DNA of 64,000 nt. It comes from Congeria kusceri. Taxonomy: Eukaryota; Mollusca; Bivalvia; Myida; Dreissenidae. How positions within the stretch are numbered: the stretch's first letter is position 1; each line of letters opens with the position of its first letter. Shown piece by piece: positions 34,001 to 45,537 of this stretch. The notes under the pieces were generated by a model. It ran no database searches. It saw only the letters and a program-made list of their open reading frames with translations, and was not told where the DNA came from. Location of the stretch: NCBI GenBank assembly GCA_027627225.1, contig CM051028.1, positions 25,478,364 to 25,542,363 on the forward strand, given 5' to 3'. Position numbers and translations under genes: made by a program.

Positions 34001-37000
34001 TCCTTGGAAAGTGACGAAGAAAAGATCATCAAGAAGAGAAGCTAAATTACTGATTGACATTTTGGTCTCATATAATTTCAGACAATTTGTTTAAAAATAG
34101 AATAAAAAATATACCGGTTCTTTGAAATGGCTACCTCTAATATGTTTTTTACTTTGCTTTAGAGTTATTAAGATTCCGAGTTTACTATCTCAGATTAACA
34201 GAAGAACTACAGTTAGCAGCAGCATGAACAGTCTGCAAGACTCTTTCCTCTTTAAATTTATAAAAGTGAGTAAACAATTCTTTTCTTACCTTCTAATGTG
34301 ATACACGATTAAGGGCAGGTTCAGGATCACTGTAGTAAATTGCATGGCAAACACAAAAAGCACAGTGAAGAAAATGTGTATGAAATATTCTGGCAGCACC
34401 AGCTGAAAGGAACAAAAGGAGCATATTGGTGGCTATTCCTGTGTAGAGATCACCACTACCAAATATGGTTTGACAATAAACTTTGAAATGTCAACATTTA
34501 CGGTATTGTACATAGCAGTGTCTGACAAACCAGTGCCTGGAGCCCAGGGGCTACCAAATACTCATTGGGCTACTACAATTTCAAATTACAAGGCTTACAA
34601 CCCAACCGGGGTGTGTAATCTTTACTTAAGTATTATAAATATATATATTATAAAAATATATGTATTAATTTATAAATAGGAATATCCTTACTATCCAGAA
34701 TACTTTTTAGATTATTCATATTTCTGAAATTATTTGAAACGTATTTTGCTTGTCTTCCTGTTTAATGTGCGATTCATATAAACAAGAGGGCCAAATGACC
34801 CTGGGTCGCTCACCTGAGTTTCGTTAGTCGAACAATTTTCCATGTGTTAGATTTTTATACGGATATGGATATATTGATACGGACTGATGGAACTGCAGTT
34901 GTAATCATCCTGGTTTGAAAAACTTAAGTGACAACAGACATTCAAACTTTGGGAAGTACATATTGAAATTGAAGAATTTTCTTCAATTTGACCTAGTGAC
35001 CTAGTTTTTGACCCCACATGGCCCAGATTCGAACCCAGCCGATATACCATTGAAACAAATGTTCTGACCAAGTTTCATGACGATTGGGCAAATAAGGTAA
35101 CTTCTAGAGTGTTAACAAGCTTTTTCTTCAATTTGACCTAGTGACCTAGGTTTTTACCCCACATGACCCAGATTCAAACTCAGCCGAGATACCATTAAGA
35201 TAAATGTTCTGACCAAGTTTCATGAAGATTGGGCAAAACATGTGACTTCTAGAGTATTAACAAGCTTTTTCTTCAATTTGACCTAGTGACCTAGTTTTTG
35301 ACCCCACATGACCCAGATTCAAACTCAGCCGAGATATCATTGGGACAAATGTTCTAACCAAGTTTCATGAAGATTGGGCAAAAAATGTGACTTCTAGAGT
35401 GTTAACAAGCTTTTTCTTCTATTTGACCTAGTGACCTAGCTTTTCACCCCACATGACCCAGATTTGATCTTGGCTGAGATATCATTAAGACAAATGTTCT
35501 GACCAAGTTTCATGAAGATTGGGCAAAAAATGTGACTTCTAGAGTGTTAACATGGTTTTTCTTCAATTTGACCTAGTGACCTAGTTTTTGACCCCACATG
35601 ACCCAGATTCGAACTCGGCCGAGATATCATTGGGACAAATGCTCTAACCAAGTTTCATGAAGATTGGGCAAAAAAATGTTACTTCTAGAGTGTTAACAAG
35701 CTTTTTCTTCTATTTGACCTAGTGACCTAGTTTTTCACCCCACATGATCCAGATTTGATCTCGGCTGAGATATCATTAAGACAAATGTTCTGACCAAGTT
35801 TCATGAAGATTGGGCAAAAAATGTGACTTCTAGAGTGTTAACAAGCTTTTTCTTAAATTTGATCTAGTGACCTAGTTTTTGACCCCACATGACCCAGATT
35901 CGAACTCGGCCGAGATATCATTGGGACAAATGTTCTGACCAAGTTTCATGAAGATTCGGCAACAAATGTGAATTCTAGTGTTAACAAGCTTTTTCTACAA
36001 TTTGATCTAGTGACCTAGTTTTTGGCCCCACATACCCCAGTTTCATGTTCGGCCAAGATATCATTGGGACAAATGTTCTTAGCAAGTTTCATGTTGATTG
36101 GGCCAAACATGTGGCCTCTAGAGTGCTAACAAGCTTTATAAAGTTTTCAATATAGCCATATAAGGAAAACTGCCCTGCTTCTGGCAGCCATGTTTTTCAA
36201 AGGAGCAACCATTTTTGAATTCGGCCGAGATATCATAACAACAAATGTTTTGAGCAAGTTTTACGAAGATTGGGCAAAAAATGTTGACTTCTAGAGTGTT
36301 AACAAGCTTTTTCTTCAATTTGACCTAATTGACCCAGTTTCGAACTCGGCTGTGATATCATTGGCACAAATATTCTGTGCAAGTTTGATGATTGGGCAAT
36401 AAATGTGGTCTATAGTGTGTTAACAAGGTAAATGTTGACAACGAACGACAGACGACGCACGACGGACAAAAGCAGATAAAAAATATATCACCATGAGCAT
36501 GTTGTGCACAGGTGAGCTAATAAAAACTGTATGGACAAGCAGTAAACATGAATTGTCAAAAACAGACAAGTAAGTCAAAATGAGATTTTGCCACCCCTGT
36601 GATAATACAAGAATAATTGACAACTGATGAATATTACAGCACGGTAATACAAGAACTTAAGTCATAACTGCTCAATCATTTTAGGCTAATCATTTATAAA
36701 ACATACTTACAGGATTTAAACTGTTACACTGATCTATTGGGTTCTTATAATCTGTCTTTAACTCATCAAAGGCAATTATCTGAAACACAAAATTCATTAT
36801 TATAACATACAGATTATACAGCTATAATTCCTTTACCAACTATTGCAATAAAATGACATTTTGAGAACGATGTTTAAAAATAAATTTAAACACACAGTTC
36901 AAGCTACATAAAATAAAGAGGCACAATATAAATCATTTGAACTGAAATTATAGCCAAGTATTCTGCATACCACAAATGATAATAACTCTATATGTTGGGA

Positions 37001-40000
37001 CATTTAAACAAATAATTATTTGCTCTCCCAATTTTTAGAAGCAGGAAAAAAAAACTCTTAATGTGTCCCAATATTCAGAATCCCCCATAAAAGTGAACTG
37101 TGTGATCGGCAATGTTCTGTGTTTATCACTATTACACTACAAAATACTAACCATATTGATTAAACATCATTCTTAAATAATAATGATTTATGAAAAAAAA
37201 AAATTGTCCTTTTTTTATATTTTAGTAATAAGTAAATGGGCATATATGTGCACATTAAAGTAATATCTGTAACTGATTAATCATTAACTGAACAATAAAA
37301 GCATTATTAGTAAGGTCCAATTACAGAATGGGTTTGTAAATTAACCTCTACTAAACATAAAAAATGACAGTTGGCATTATCCTTATCTAGTTCCCCGATT
37401 TTTGCCCCAAGCAATTAGAGGTTCACATTGATCGGGTAATATGCAATGACATACCAGTTGTGTTATCAACACATGCATTAACGACTTCATGAGTTTCCTT
37501 ATACATTGCCATTTCGTGGTACCAGTAAATATCAATTAGTCTGGCAACTTTTTAGTTGCAAATTTTTAAGCAAATGCCTTTACTAAAATTGTGTCCCAAA
37601 ATTTAGAACATTAATTAATTCAATTACAATATCAGGAAAAATAAAAATTTCACTGGCTTTTAGGGGCTTTCCCAACATTTATAGTGTCCCAACCAATAGA
37701 GTTATTATTGTCATAAACATAATATTATGGTGGGACATTGGGGATGAGGGATACTGCCTATTATCCTTGTGTGTCCTAACTTCGACGTCACCTAAATTTG
37801 ACGATATTTTGTTATTGTTTAGTAGACCGAATGTCAATTTAATACAAAGTTGAAAATCAAACATTTCAATGCGTTCTTGGCGATTTGCCTCCACAAATCT
37901 CACATAATTTCACGTTTCAATAAAAACAAAACATCGTAGAATTTTGGAGTACGTCGAAATTGGGTTGCACTTTGATAATGGGTGTGTCATATTAATGATC
38001 GTGAATGTCAGATGAAGGGTACCATTACCCAAGCATACCAGGATGAAGCGTACCAATTGGCAGGACGAAGCGTAACACCCTATATTGCATACAGACACTA
38101 AACGAAATAATATGTTTAATGATAAAATAAAATAAAATATTGTTTGCATTGACCATCGTTATTGATTAAAAAATAATTTGAAACAAATTACAACAGTCAA
38201 GATTAAATGAATAATGAAAAAAAAGACAGAAAAAAAGACAGAAAAATAAATAAATATTAATGAATTAATTAATTGATGTTATGGCTTCTCAGTTTGGTTG
38301 TGTGAGAAATTGCAGATGTAATTAGCGGTTTGAACTTATATTTTATTAAATAATGCGTTACATTAAGATGTAAATTGAGAACATTATGATATAAATGACA
38401 TGTCTCCATGTACGTCCGTCTGTATTGTTATCACTATCATTGAATATTGAAAACTTTACTATGCTGATGTAAATCTAAAATAAGTTAAATTAAGCATCCA
38501 AAAAGGAATATGGTGATAATAGTTTTATTGTTTAATAACTTTGTATGTGTACTTGGGTAAAATAATTTACGGACTGTACAAGTCTCCTATAAGTTAGTTA
38601 ATTTGAGTGGCAATAAATTTCATCAATATTTTAATTTGAAATGTATGTAAATTAATTACTGATGGGACTGAAATAAACTATGAAATGTAAAATCACTGTA
38701 TTGCAATGATAATTTGACAAGATAATAAAATACAAAAATGTTTATGAAAGTGCATCATTGTTATGTTATAAGTGCCTTGTTTTACGTTTTTTTAGATGCA
38801 TTATATGAAAGTAATTTAATTAAAATTAAAACATAAAAAATGGAGGTATTGGTACAAATATACTAATAAACCCTACAAACTAAAATCGTACCACAATATA
38901 TTTTTATTAAATGAAACAAATGAAATCCATCTCAATGAATTTAAAAATATTAATTAACGAGCAACTTATTATTTCCATACATGCCATACGTCCCGGTCTC
39001 ACCGGGATTGTCCTGGTTTCGCGAGGTCTGTCCCGGCGTCACGGTGAGATGCATTTTGTCCCGGTCAATCACAAAAATCGATGTTAAGTGTACCATAAAA
39101 CTTACATTGGGCCAACAATTAACTTCAGATCGTTAATCCCTTTATCGGTCCCTATGACAACAATACCCGCCAGCCGCGTGTCAAAGAGGAGCAGTAATGA
39201 TACCCCATTAGCGATTTATTGATCGTTTGTCACACTTTCGCGAATGGGGGTCATATATCAGCAGTCGCTAATTGCTGCTGATTGCTGCATTGTTCCGGAA
39301 TAAAAAAGGAACTGTGTTTGTTGTTATTTTGATTTTAAATAGAATAGGTGTTATCACATAATAAGTTTGGTAACGTTTGATGGTAAGTATGAAAATAAAT
39401 TGAGAACTTTTCGAGAATTAAAGATGCAAAAACAATCATTACTTTCTTTAAACTTGTATTGTTCATATCGCAAAATTTGATGCAGTTAATGACGTAGTGT
39501 ATAGTGGGACGTAGCCCAGGTATAAGTCTGCTGGAGTAGTCTCCCTTGTAAACGCATTTGTTTATTTGACAATCAGTGTTTATATTTGCGTGTTTCGTGT
39601 AATTTCTTTGATGTCATAATTAAAAATACATGTTATCGTTTATATTATTGAATAAATATGATTAAAATATATGCCTGTGTATGTTTGTGTTATTCATTTT
39701 GGGTGTTCATTGTTTGAACTATAACTATATAGACCACGAAACGGAATAGGACCTAGATTAGATACGATAAACTATTATTATTACTTTTTTTTTTTTGGAC
39801 AAAATGACAATATTAATGTGTCCTGGTCAAATGTCAGATGTCCCGGTGATTTTTTGGCAATGTCCTGTTTTGGCCTGAAAAAATTATGGCATGTACGTTA
39901 TTTCAATAAATGTCTCCTAATTTAAGTTATGGCATGTATGTTATTTCAATAAATGTCTCCTAATTTAAGTTATGGCATGTACGTTATTTCAATAAATGTC

Positions 40001-40658
40001 TCCTAATTTAAGTTATGGCATGTATGTTATTTCAATAAATGTCTCCTAATTTAAGCAGCTGAATGTCTTGTAATCGGGCTATTAATTGACTATTAATTGA
40101 CACGTTCACACAATTTCTATACTCCACCAAGTATCAGATGGAGTTTATCACACCTTATCAGCAGGGTGCGAACAACATGTTGAAAACACGCATGTATACA
40201 GGGGGTGGTACGCTTCATCCTAAATTGGTACGCTTTTGCACTGGTACGCTTTAGAAATGGTACGATTCATCCTGCACCCCATGATCATAACGATACAGTG
40301 TGTTAACATTTAATTATCAAAGTGCATTTGTATGACAAAGGTGATTTTATTTCCAATTAAAACGTATATCTCATAAGCGCCTTTATCTACAGTTTAAATT
40401 TCAATAGTTAATACAAGACAGGACACTGATGACAATTTCAAAATACAACTGTATCCGAATTAAATTTATCCGAAACCCATTCCAATTTTAGAAATAACAT
40501 TAATTATTGGGCTTCACTAACGTCACATTAAATAAGTCTGAATGTAAAAGGAATTTTCAATTTTTTTTTTATCTTACATGAAATATCGCGAAGAAAATCA
40601 GCACTGCTGACAAAATAAGAGCTAAAATATAACAAGCCGCAACAAAAGTAAACGCCAT
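31075..40658 (-). CDS. CNIH: Cornichon family cargo receptor (CNIH1-3 type)
   Basis: Complete five-exon gene assembled by hand. Coding exons on the minus strand: 40658-40578, 36779-36711, 34402-34290, 33013-32870 and 31102-31075. All junctions are AG/GT, phases fit, and the total is 435 nt: 144 residues plus TAA, the same length as I recall for vertebrate CNIH1. Family signatures are IIAFDELKTDYKNPIDQC (28-45), SRPVMSAPGLYDPTTIMNAD (91-110), GWIKLAFYL and a C-terminal LVSS. Hydrophobic segments lie at ~5-27, ~57-80 and ~118-138. Cornichons are multi-span ER membrane proteins that load cargo such as TGF-alpha-like ligands, and AMPA receptors in vertebrates, into COPII vesicles. The start context CAAAATGGCGTTT is TISU-like. 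Introns 1 and 2 carry large repeats. The last exon encodes only nine residues (one split) and is easily missed by automated annotation. Confidence 0.95.
31335..31478 (-). repeat. tRNA-derived SINE copy
   Basis: On the minus strand a tRNA-like head ('ggtcgcagtggtgtaatgga', 'tctgccttgcgattggg') is followed by a body containing 'accaagtaccggttctaccc' and 'gaaatggactcgag'. A second, more diverged copy in the same orientation lies at 43010-43145. Confidence 0.5.
31856..32790. mobile_element. Helentron-like repeat element with internal tandem repeats and a nested insertion
   Basis: It begins 'aaactagatgtgtcacagac', a palindrome-containing start that also occurs in inverse orientation at 54912. It contains ~150-bp tandem units ('aaagggccataattttgcc', 'aattggtcgccgccaaaatt', 'gttaaagaggagttgagtcc') repeated three times at 32283-32760. 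A second element (31995-32276) is inserted within it. Non-coding. The class is inferred from architecture only. Confidence 0.55.
31995..32276 (+). mobile_element. Nested ~280-bp element with terminal hairpins
   Basis: It starts with a palindrome (tgtgtttgacaaacaca) and ends with an imperfect hairpin (atgcctcctgcatc/gatgccgggggcat) followed by A residues, after 'gacggacggaaggacgga'-like runs. It splits sequence that is continuous in the related element at 54230-54912. A second copy of its 5' part is at 61460-61608. Confidence 0.6.
34781..36526 (+). mobile_element. Helentron-like element with ~146-bp tandem repeats, in CNIH intron 2
   Basis: The start is 'aacaagagggccaaatgacc' and then 'cgctcacctgag'. 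The end is 'caccatgagcatgttgtgca' and then 'caggtgagctaataaaa', a stem-loop. Inside, about nine to ten units of ~146 bp carry 'tgacctagtgacctagttt', 'accccacatgacccagatt', 'gagatatcattgggacaaat' and 'aagtttcatgaagattggg'. Just before the end is a 'cgacagacgacgcacgacgg' run. The same termini flank the element at 55499-57056 although the internal repeats differ. Non-coding. Confidence 0.65.
37992..40294. mobile_element. ~2.3-kb inverted-repeat element with iterated decamer, in CNIH intron 1
   Basis: Arms of 80-100 bp at ~37992-38090 and ~40195-40294 are inverted copies. Each arm carries four to five near-copies of AAGCGTACCA, often preceded by GATG ('ggatgaagcgtacca'). The order of decamers is the same in both arms when one is reverse-complemented. 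The interior is AT-rich with no ORF. It is probably a non-autonomous DNA transposon whose decamers would be transposase-binding sites; superfamily unknown. Confidence 0.6.
39884..40055. repeat. 43-bp minisatellite, exactly 4 copies
   Basis: 'ttatggcatgtacgttattt' plus 'caataaatgtctcctaatttaag' repeats at 39884, 39927, 39970 and 40013. Copies alternate ACG/ATG at one position, as if a two-unit block had duplicated. Confidence 0.95.
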
Positions 40659-40786
40659 TTTGGACGGGTGTATTATGCGGAGAAATATAGAGACTGACCT
40701 GGATTCATTATGTTTACAAAATAGTTATATACCTGTATATAAGGTTAATGATTTTAAAGTAACTAAAATATTATGTTCATGAAATT

Positions 40787-40962
40787 TTAGGGTGGCATCG
40801 GCGATTGAACATGAGAGCCGGTGTTGCTCCTCCAGTCTACACACTGGTACTGCTTCTGCATGTAGAGGTACTCGATGTTGTATCGCAGGTACGCCTTGTC
40901 AGCGAGATGAGACGTCTTCAGAGGAAGGCATACAGGAGTATGCAGGCCAGAGTCTTCCAAAC
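40787..40962 (-). CDS. Candidate terminal exon of an unrecognised gene upstream of CNIH
   Basis: On the minus strand 'cctttcccag|GTTTGG' is a good acceptor, followed by 57 open codons and TAA. The peptide is rich in Tyr, Asp, Trp and Cys (ADKAYLRYNIEYLYMQKQYQ, then CVDWRSNTGS), which looks protein-like, and the DNA is more GC-rich than its surroundings. The stop lies only 128 bp before the CNIH ATG on the same strand, so the two genes would be head-to-tail. Upstream exons were not joined with confidence; a TISU-type ATG at 41656 (minus) is one possible first exon. The plus strand of the same block is also open with plausible splice sites, so strand is not settled. Confidence 0.4.
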
Positions 40963-41536
40963 CTGGGAAAGGTTATACATAAAACATTATATTTCATATT
41001 ACGTGTATTAAATATATATTTGTTTTTGTTATATTCTTCATAAAACATACAAAATATACTTACATGCATTGTTTTTCTATTCCCAGCTACAAGAAGAGAG
41101 AGCTTAGTGCTTCATCTCTTCTTCTGAAGATTTATTTTTTCGTCAGACCAGTGAGGGATTAAACCAGAAACAAAGCGAGTCAATCCGCTATTCCAAGCAA
41201 GCCGTTGAAAGAGTGAAATTGGGTTGTTTTTGAGAGGGACATTCTTAGCATCATTATGTTTTATATAAAATTATGAAAACTGTTGTAATCATCTGATATG
41301 TGTTTTGTGCATATATTGAGATGTTTTATGTTGATAAAGACATTGAATAAAATACAGATATTTGTTGTCGTTATTTTATGACCACGTAATTATTGTTCAC
41401 TATAATTCAAACAATAAAACAGTGAAAACTATCAGTTATACAATTAAATATGTAATGTATACCATCCCAAAATCTTTTCTATAGAAAGAAATTAAATGAG
41501 GCCGCAGAGATTTGACTGGTATCGAGCATAGCTCTG

Positions 41537-41656
41537 ATCAAATTACCGTTAACCGATAGGGGAGGTAACCGCTGCGAGGAGTTTGACATAATAACCATAG
41601 ATATAGAAAACTAGATGCCGCGTCACATCCAATAGGATGCGTCAGCGCGTCCGCCA
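41537..41656 (-). CDS. Candidate first exon with CpG-rich, TISU-like start
   Basis: On the minus strand CCAATATGGCGGACGC gives an ATG at about 41656 in YY1/TISU context. The frame MADALTHPIGCDAASSFLYL... stays open to a donor-like G|GTAATTTG near 41547 and stops shortly after. CpG density is locally high. An inverted, homologous copy of the start region occurs at 44164-44215. It could be the start of the gene ending at 40787, or part of a repeat. Confidence 0.25.
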
Positions 41657-41974
41657 TATTGGAAAGGTAGTCGATTGTAAACAAACACTTAGACCTAATA
41701 CTGGAATTGAAGGAAATTTTTTCATTTCTTAACACATTTGCGTCTTTTTGCTGAAGAGATTGTCAATGCATACAACCACGGCGTAGAGGAATAATTTCAC
41801 AAAGGTAATTGTCAATAAAAATTGGATTGTAACGTTTATACTGCTTATAAATGATAATGATAACTAGTTTAATATTTGCCGTAAGTGTTAATAAAGCAAA
41901 GACTTATTAATATAAAAATCATTTAAATACAAAAATGGATAAGGCAATAATATAATATTATATTTTTACAATGA

Positions 41975-42322
41975 CATAATAATAATAATAATAATAATAA
42001 TAAATTAATAATATAATAATAATTATTATTATCAGATCTTTTATTATTATTATGATTATGAGATAATAATAAGTATAATAATAAATTAATAATATAATAA
42101 TAATTATTAATATTAGATCTTTTTCTATTATTATTATTATTAGATTGTACTTTTACAAATAAGTATTTATTATTAATTATATTGTATTATGACAAATAAT
42201 TTATTGTTTGTTTTCATTAATTTTTATTATTATTTTTTTTTGCTTTTTATTTAACAACATTTCATTTAAATCATGTTTGATAAACACATCATTGTAATAT
42301 AAAATATTATGTATTAAAGCTG

Positions 42323-42352
<30 letters not shown>
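41975..42352. repeat. (AAT)n microsatellites and AT-rich low complexity
   Basis: Runs of 'aataataat' at 41980-42005 and 42327-42352, with diverged AAT/ATT tracts between them. Confidence 0.9.
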
Positions 42353-42353
<1 letters not shown>

Positions 42354-43009
42354 TATCATAATTCATGCACTAGAAATATATAAATATGCCAGAAATAATG
42401 TATGTTTTTTTTCAGAGGGACTCATGAATATGCTTTGAAAAAGATAGCATGCATTTCTTCAACCCAGTGCAGCAACAACATACATGAACTTGAATTGACT
42501 GATATTAATACTGCCACTAAATATGTATTTCATGACTTTTCTGAGAATATAAAGTATCATTAAAGTTCTGCAAGCCTCAGACTCTGAAGTATAGTGTTTG
42601 TTACAGTGATTTGTTAGTGGTTTTTATATATTCTAGCAAAATCAATTTCCTTCACTGAAGTATTTCTAAAATCACACCCTTTTGTAATCTTCAAAGAAAG
42701 GGAAAAATATGAAAACAAATGAATATTTAAGCAAATAGATATATTATTTTATGAAAAAAAGTTACCACATTGGGTGTATTGTGTGGGCTGTTTTTTAACA
42801 TTCTTGAATAAATAATGGATAACATTACCAGATGTTTGTTTATGGTTGCTATTCACTTATGGGAAAACGTGTAAAAAAATCCATGCAGGAAAAATAAGGG
42901 AAAATTAAAAATCATATTTAGTTTAAAACTATTTATTTTTGTTTTACTGTGTAGAAAGCCTGACTATTATTGAAATATTTTGACAATGAATTAATAATTA
43001 ATCTGTTTC

Positions 43010-43145
43010 CAGAGTAGAATCAGTACTGGGTGTCTTTTTGAGAAAGACCATTCAAATGCTCCATTAATATGGATCATACTCAGAATCACTCAATCAAAAG
43101 GCAGACACCATATCCATTACACATGATTACACCTCTGCAACTCAA
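43010..43145 (-). repeat. Diverged tRNA-derived SINE copy
   Basis: Shares 'gtagaa(t/c)c(a/g)gtact(g/t)ggtgtc', 'gagaaaga(c/t)catt' and 'ggcagacac...tccattaca' with the copy at 31335-31478, in the same orientation. Confidence 0.45.
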
Positions 43146-44319
43146 GGAAAATTCACAATTTTCATTTGAAACTGACAGGCACAATAAAAAACATGTGACT
43201 ACCAATTTGTATTTCTAAGCAACAACCTGTGTATACATGTACAATATGGCCAGAGCGGAAAAATGGAGGCCACATCATAATACAGTGAAACCACCATGCC
43301 TTAGTAACCTGGTTACCCATTAATAAATACTGTAGTTAGGCATCAAAAAGTAATATTTTGCTGGTAGCTGGTCATCTTAAGTTGCTTTTGACCAGTGACA
43401 AAAATGGCAAATTTCCATTCTGGCAAGTGGATTTTTAAGAAAAATTACAACAAACAGCATAAAAAATAAAAGTGTAAAGACAGTTAATTCAAAGTGAACA
43501 TGAATGACTTGTGTTTGAACAAGGATAACATACGTTTTTGCAAATGGAAATTGCAGGGCAATTAGATTCTAACAGACTGCAGTCATTTAAACAAATACAT
43601 GGAACAAAATATTCCCAAATTGAATTTGCATTGTTTATATACCTGTCTTTCCCTGCTCCCATTTTCCAACATTTTTGGTAATGGTGCCTCTGCAGTCTAA
43701 TGTCAGTATCAATCCAGATTTTTAAGCATAAATGAAGATTGTTGTTAATTAAGCACTGCACAACACCAGTATCCATGATGATGCATGAGAGTAATACACA
43801 CACCTTCTAGGATAAATGTATTGGCATACTTAATCTATCTATAAGGCTAGTACATTTCAGCTGAGTTGTATTAACTGTTGTCATCAATTTTTGCAATTCA
43901 TTTGTCAGCTACGTGAACTTTGTCATTAGCAGAAATATTTTTATCCGAAATCGAATCAGCATTCAGACTGAGTGGTGTTCATCCGAAATCCGTTTATATT
44001 CATAATTACAATTATATTCCACGAACGAATATAGTTATTGTTTATAATTAAAGAGAATATTCACAAGACCAAAATAAAATAAGATTAATTTTAAGATTTT
44101 TCCTCAGATTATCATATTAAAAGCCTAATTATGGACAACCTTGCAAAGAAATCAGAGCAATGTTTACAATCGACGACCGCACCAATATGGCGCACGCTCA
44201 GACGCATTTCACGTGCATACGGGTAATAGTGTGGCCGGTTTGACTTTTTTTGGCCGGTTTGGCTTATGGCCGCGTTGACTGTAATTCCATAAAATTTACA
44301 GAAGACGTTTTTCCCAAGA

Positions 44320-44792
44320 GGTTACAAACCAGTAAATCCAATTCCCATAGGGTCCCATTATAAAATGGCACACTTTCCAAGCAGTTTTCTAGCATTTCCT
44401 TCATTTCAGATTGTGCAAGCCTGGTATCAAATTAAAGATCAATAGGTCCTCTTCCAAAACTTGCAAAAAAAAATATATGTCATGTTACTTCTAAGAAAAT
44501 GCATTTCACTAGAATGCAGGCACCGGTAGAAAACAGGGTTTCGGCAGTCATATTTCGACAAAAGCCCCATACCACAGTAAACACACCCCAAAAGTTCACC
44601 TTTCAAGTAAGCCTCCAATGAAATGCACCAAAATGTTGCAGGCACGCATAGGATCATAGAAATAACCACAAAAGGCATGTCTGAGACACCTAAATGGCTT
44701 TTATGCCAGAAGAGAAGAGGAACTCTTTAGAAATAGGCACTACTTTTGAATGGACCACGGAGGGATACACAATGATTTACTGGTATCTAACC
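44320..44792. mobile_element. 473-bp MITE, copy A (left of Harbinger)
   Basis: Terminal inverted repeats GGTTACAAACCAGTAAATC and GATTTACTGGTATCTAACC. The copy is the same length (473 bp) as the one at 51198-51670 and very similar throughout, in the same orientation. No transposase. A short minus-strand frame inside it (44439-44678) is also open in copy B, but I see no sign that it is a gene. Confidence 0.8.
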
Positions 44793-44945
44793 TTAAAGAA
44801 AACTCAGCATTTTGCTATCATGAAAAAGACTCTTCTACATCATTATTAACCTACTTGTACCACAAATGCAAAATTTCAGGTCGATCCGCGAAGTAGAAAT
44901 GCCCCCAAAATGCATTTGAGAATGACACATCATAAAGCCATCTGA

Positions 44946-44982
44946 AGGCCCGGTCACACAGCGATTTACGGCTTAATCACGG
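44946..44982 (+). repeat. Left TIR of Harbinger element
   Basis: 37-bp end, inverted match to 50783-50819 apart from a local C/T shift after ACAGCG. Confidence 0.9.
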
Positions 44983-45537
44983 CCACAACTCGTCAAAAAT
45001 TGATCTCCCGTGAAGCAGACGATGTTGTTCGCGTTGATGTCGAGTTTAAGACGAGCTAAAGTCGATGTTCAGACGTGGCAGGACGCGGGGAAAATTCGGA
45101 ACGGCGTTGGACGCGGAAAAAAGTTTTGAACTGCTCAAAACTTTATACCGCGGACAACCACGGGTGATACACGTGGTAAAGACGTGCAACACGCGTGAAA
45201 CACACGTGATAATCCGTGTTCCGGCAGTGATTAAAACTTTGGAAGACGCAGTAAGACGCGAAAGTTTAGCGGGCTGTCACGGGCAGAGCACGATCATCGG
45301 ACGGGTGTTACGCGTTGGTATCAAGGGAAATGGCGTGTGTTTTACGGCTTATCACTGACAAGTGGGGTTTTCCGCGCACATAGCACTACCTAAGACCGTT
45401 TAAACGACGCCTCGAACAAGTGCTAAATACGAATGTTCACTGCCTAATCACGTCTGTATCACTTCTGATTTGCGGCATATAAATACAGCAATTTTCTTAG
45501 ACTTTGGCACTCTCAGTCTAGATGTCAAGGGGTAAAC

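Noticed and set aside
43489..43803. 104-codon minus-strand ORF rich in Cys
   Set aside because: No recognisable domain, atypical composition and no partner exon in compatible phase; considered chance or part of a repeat.
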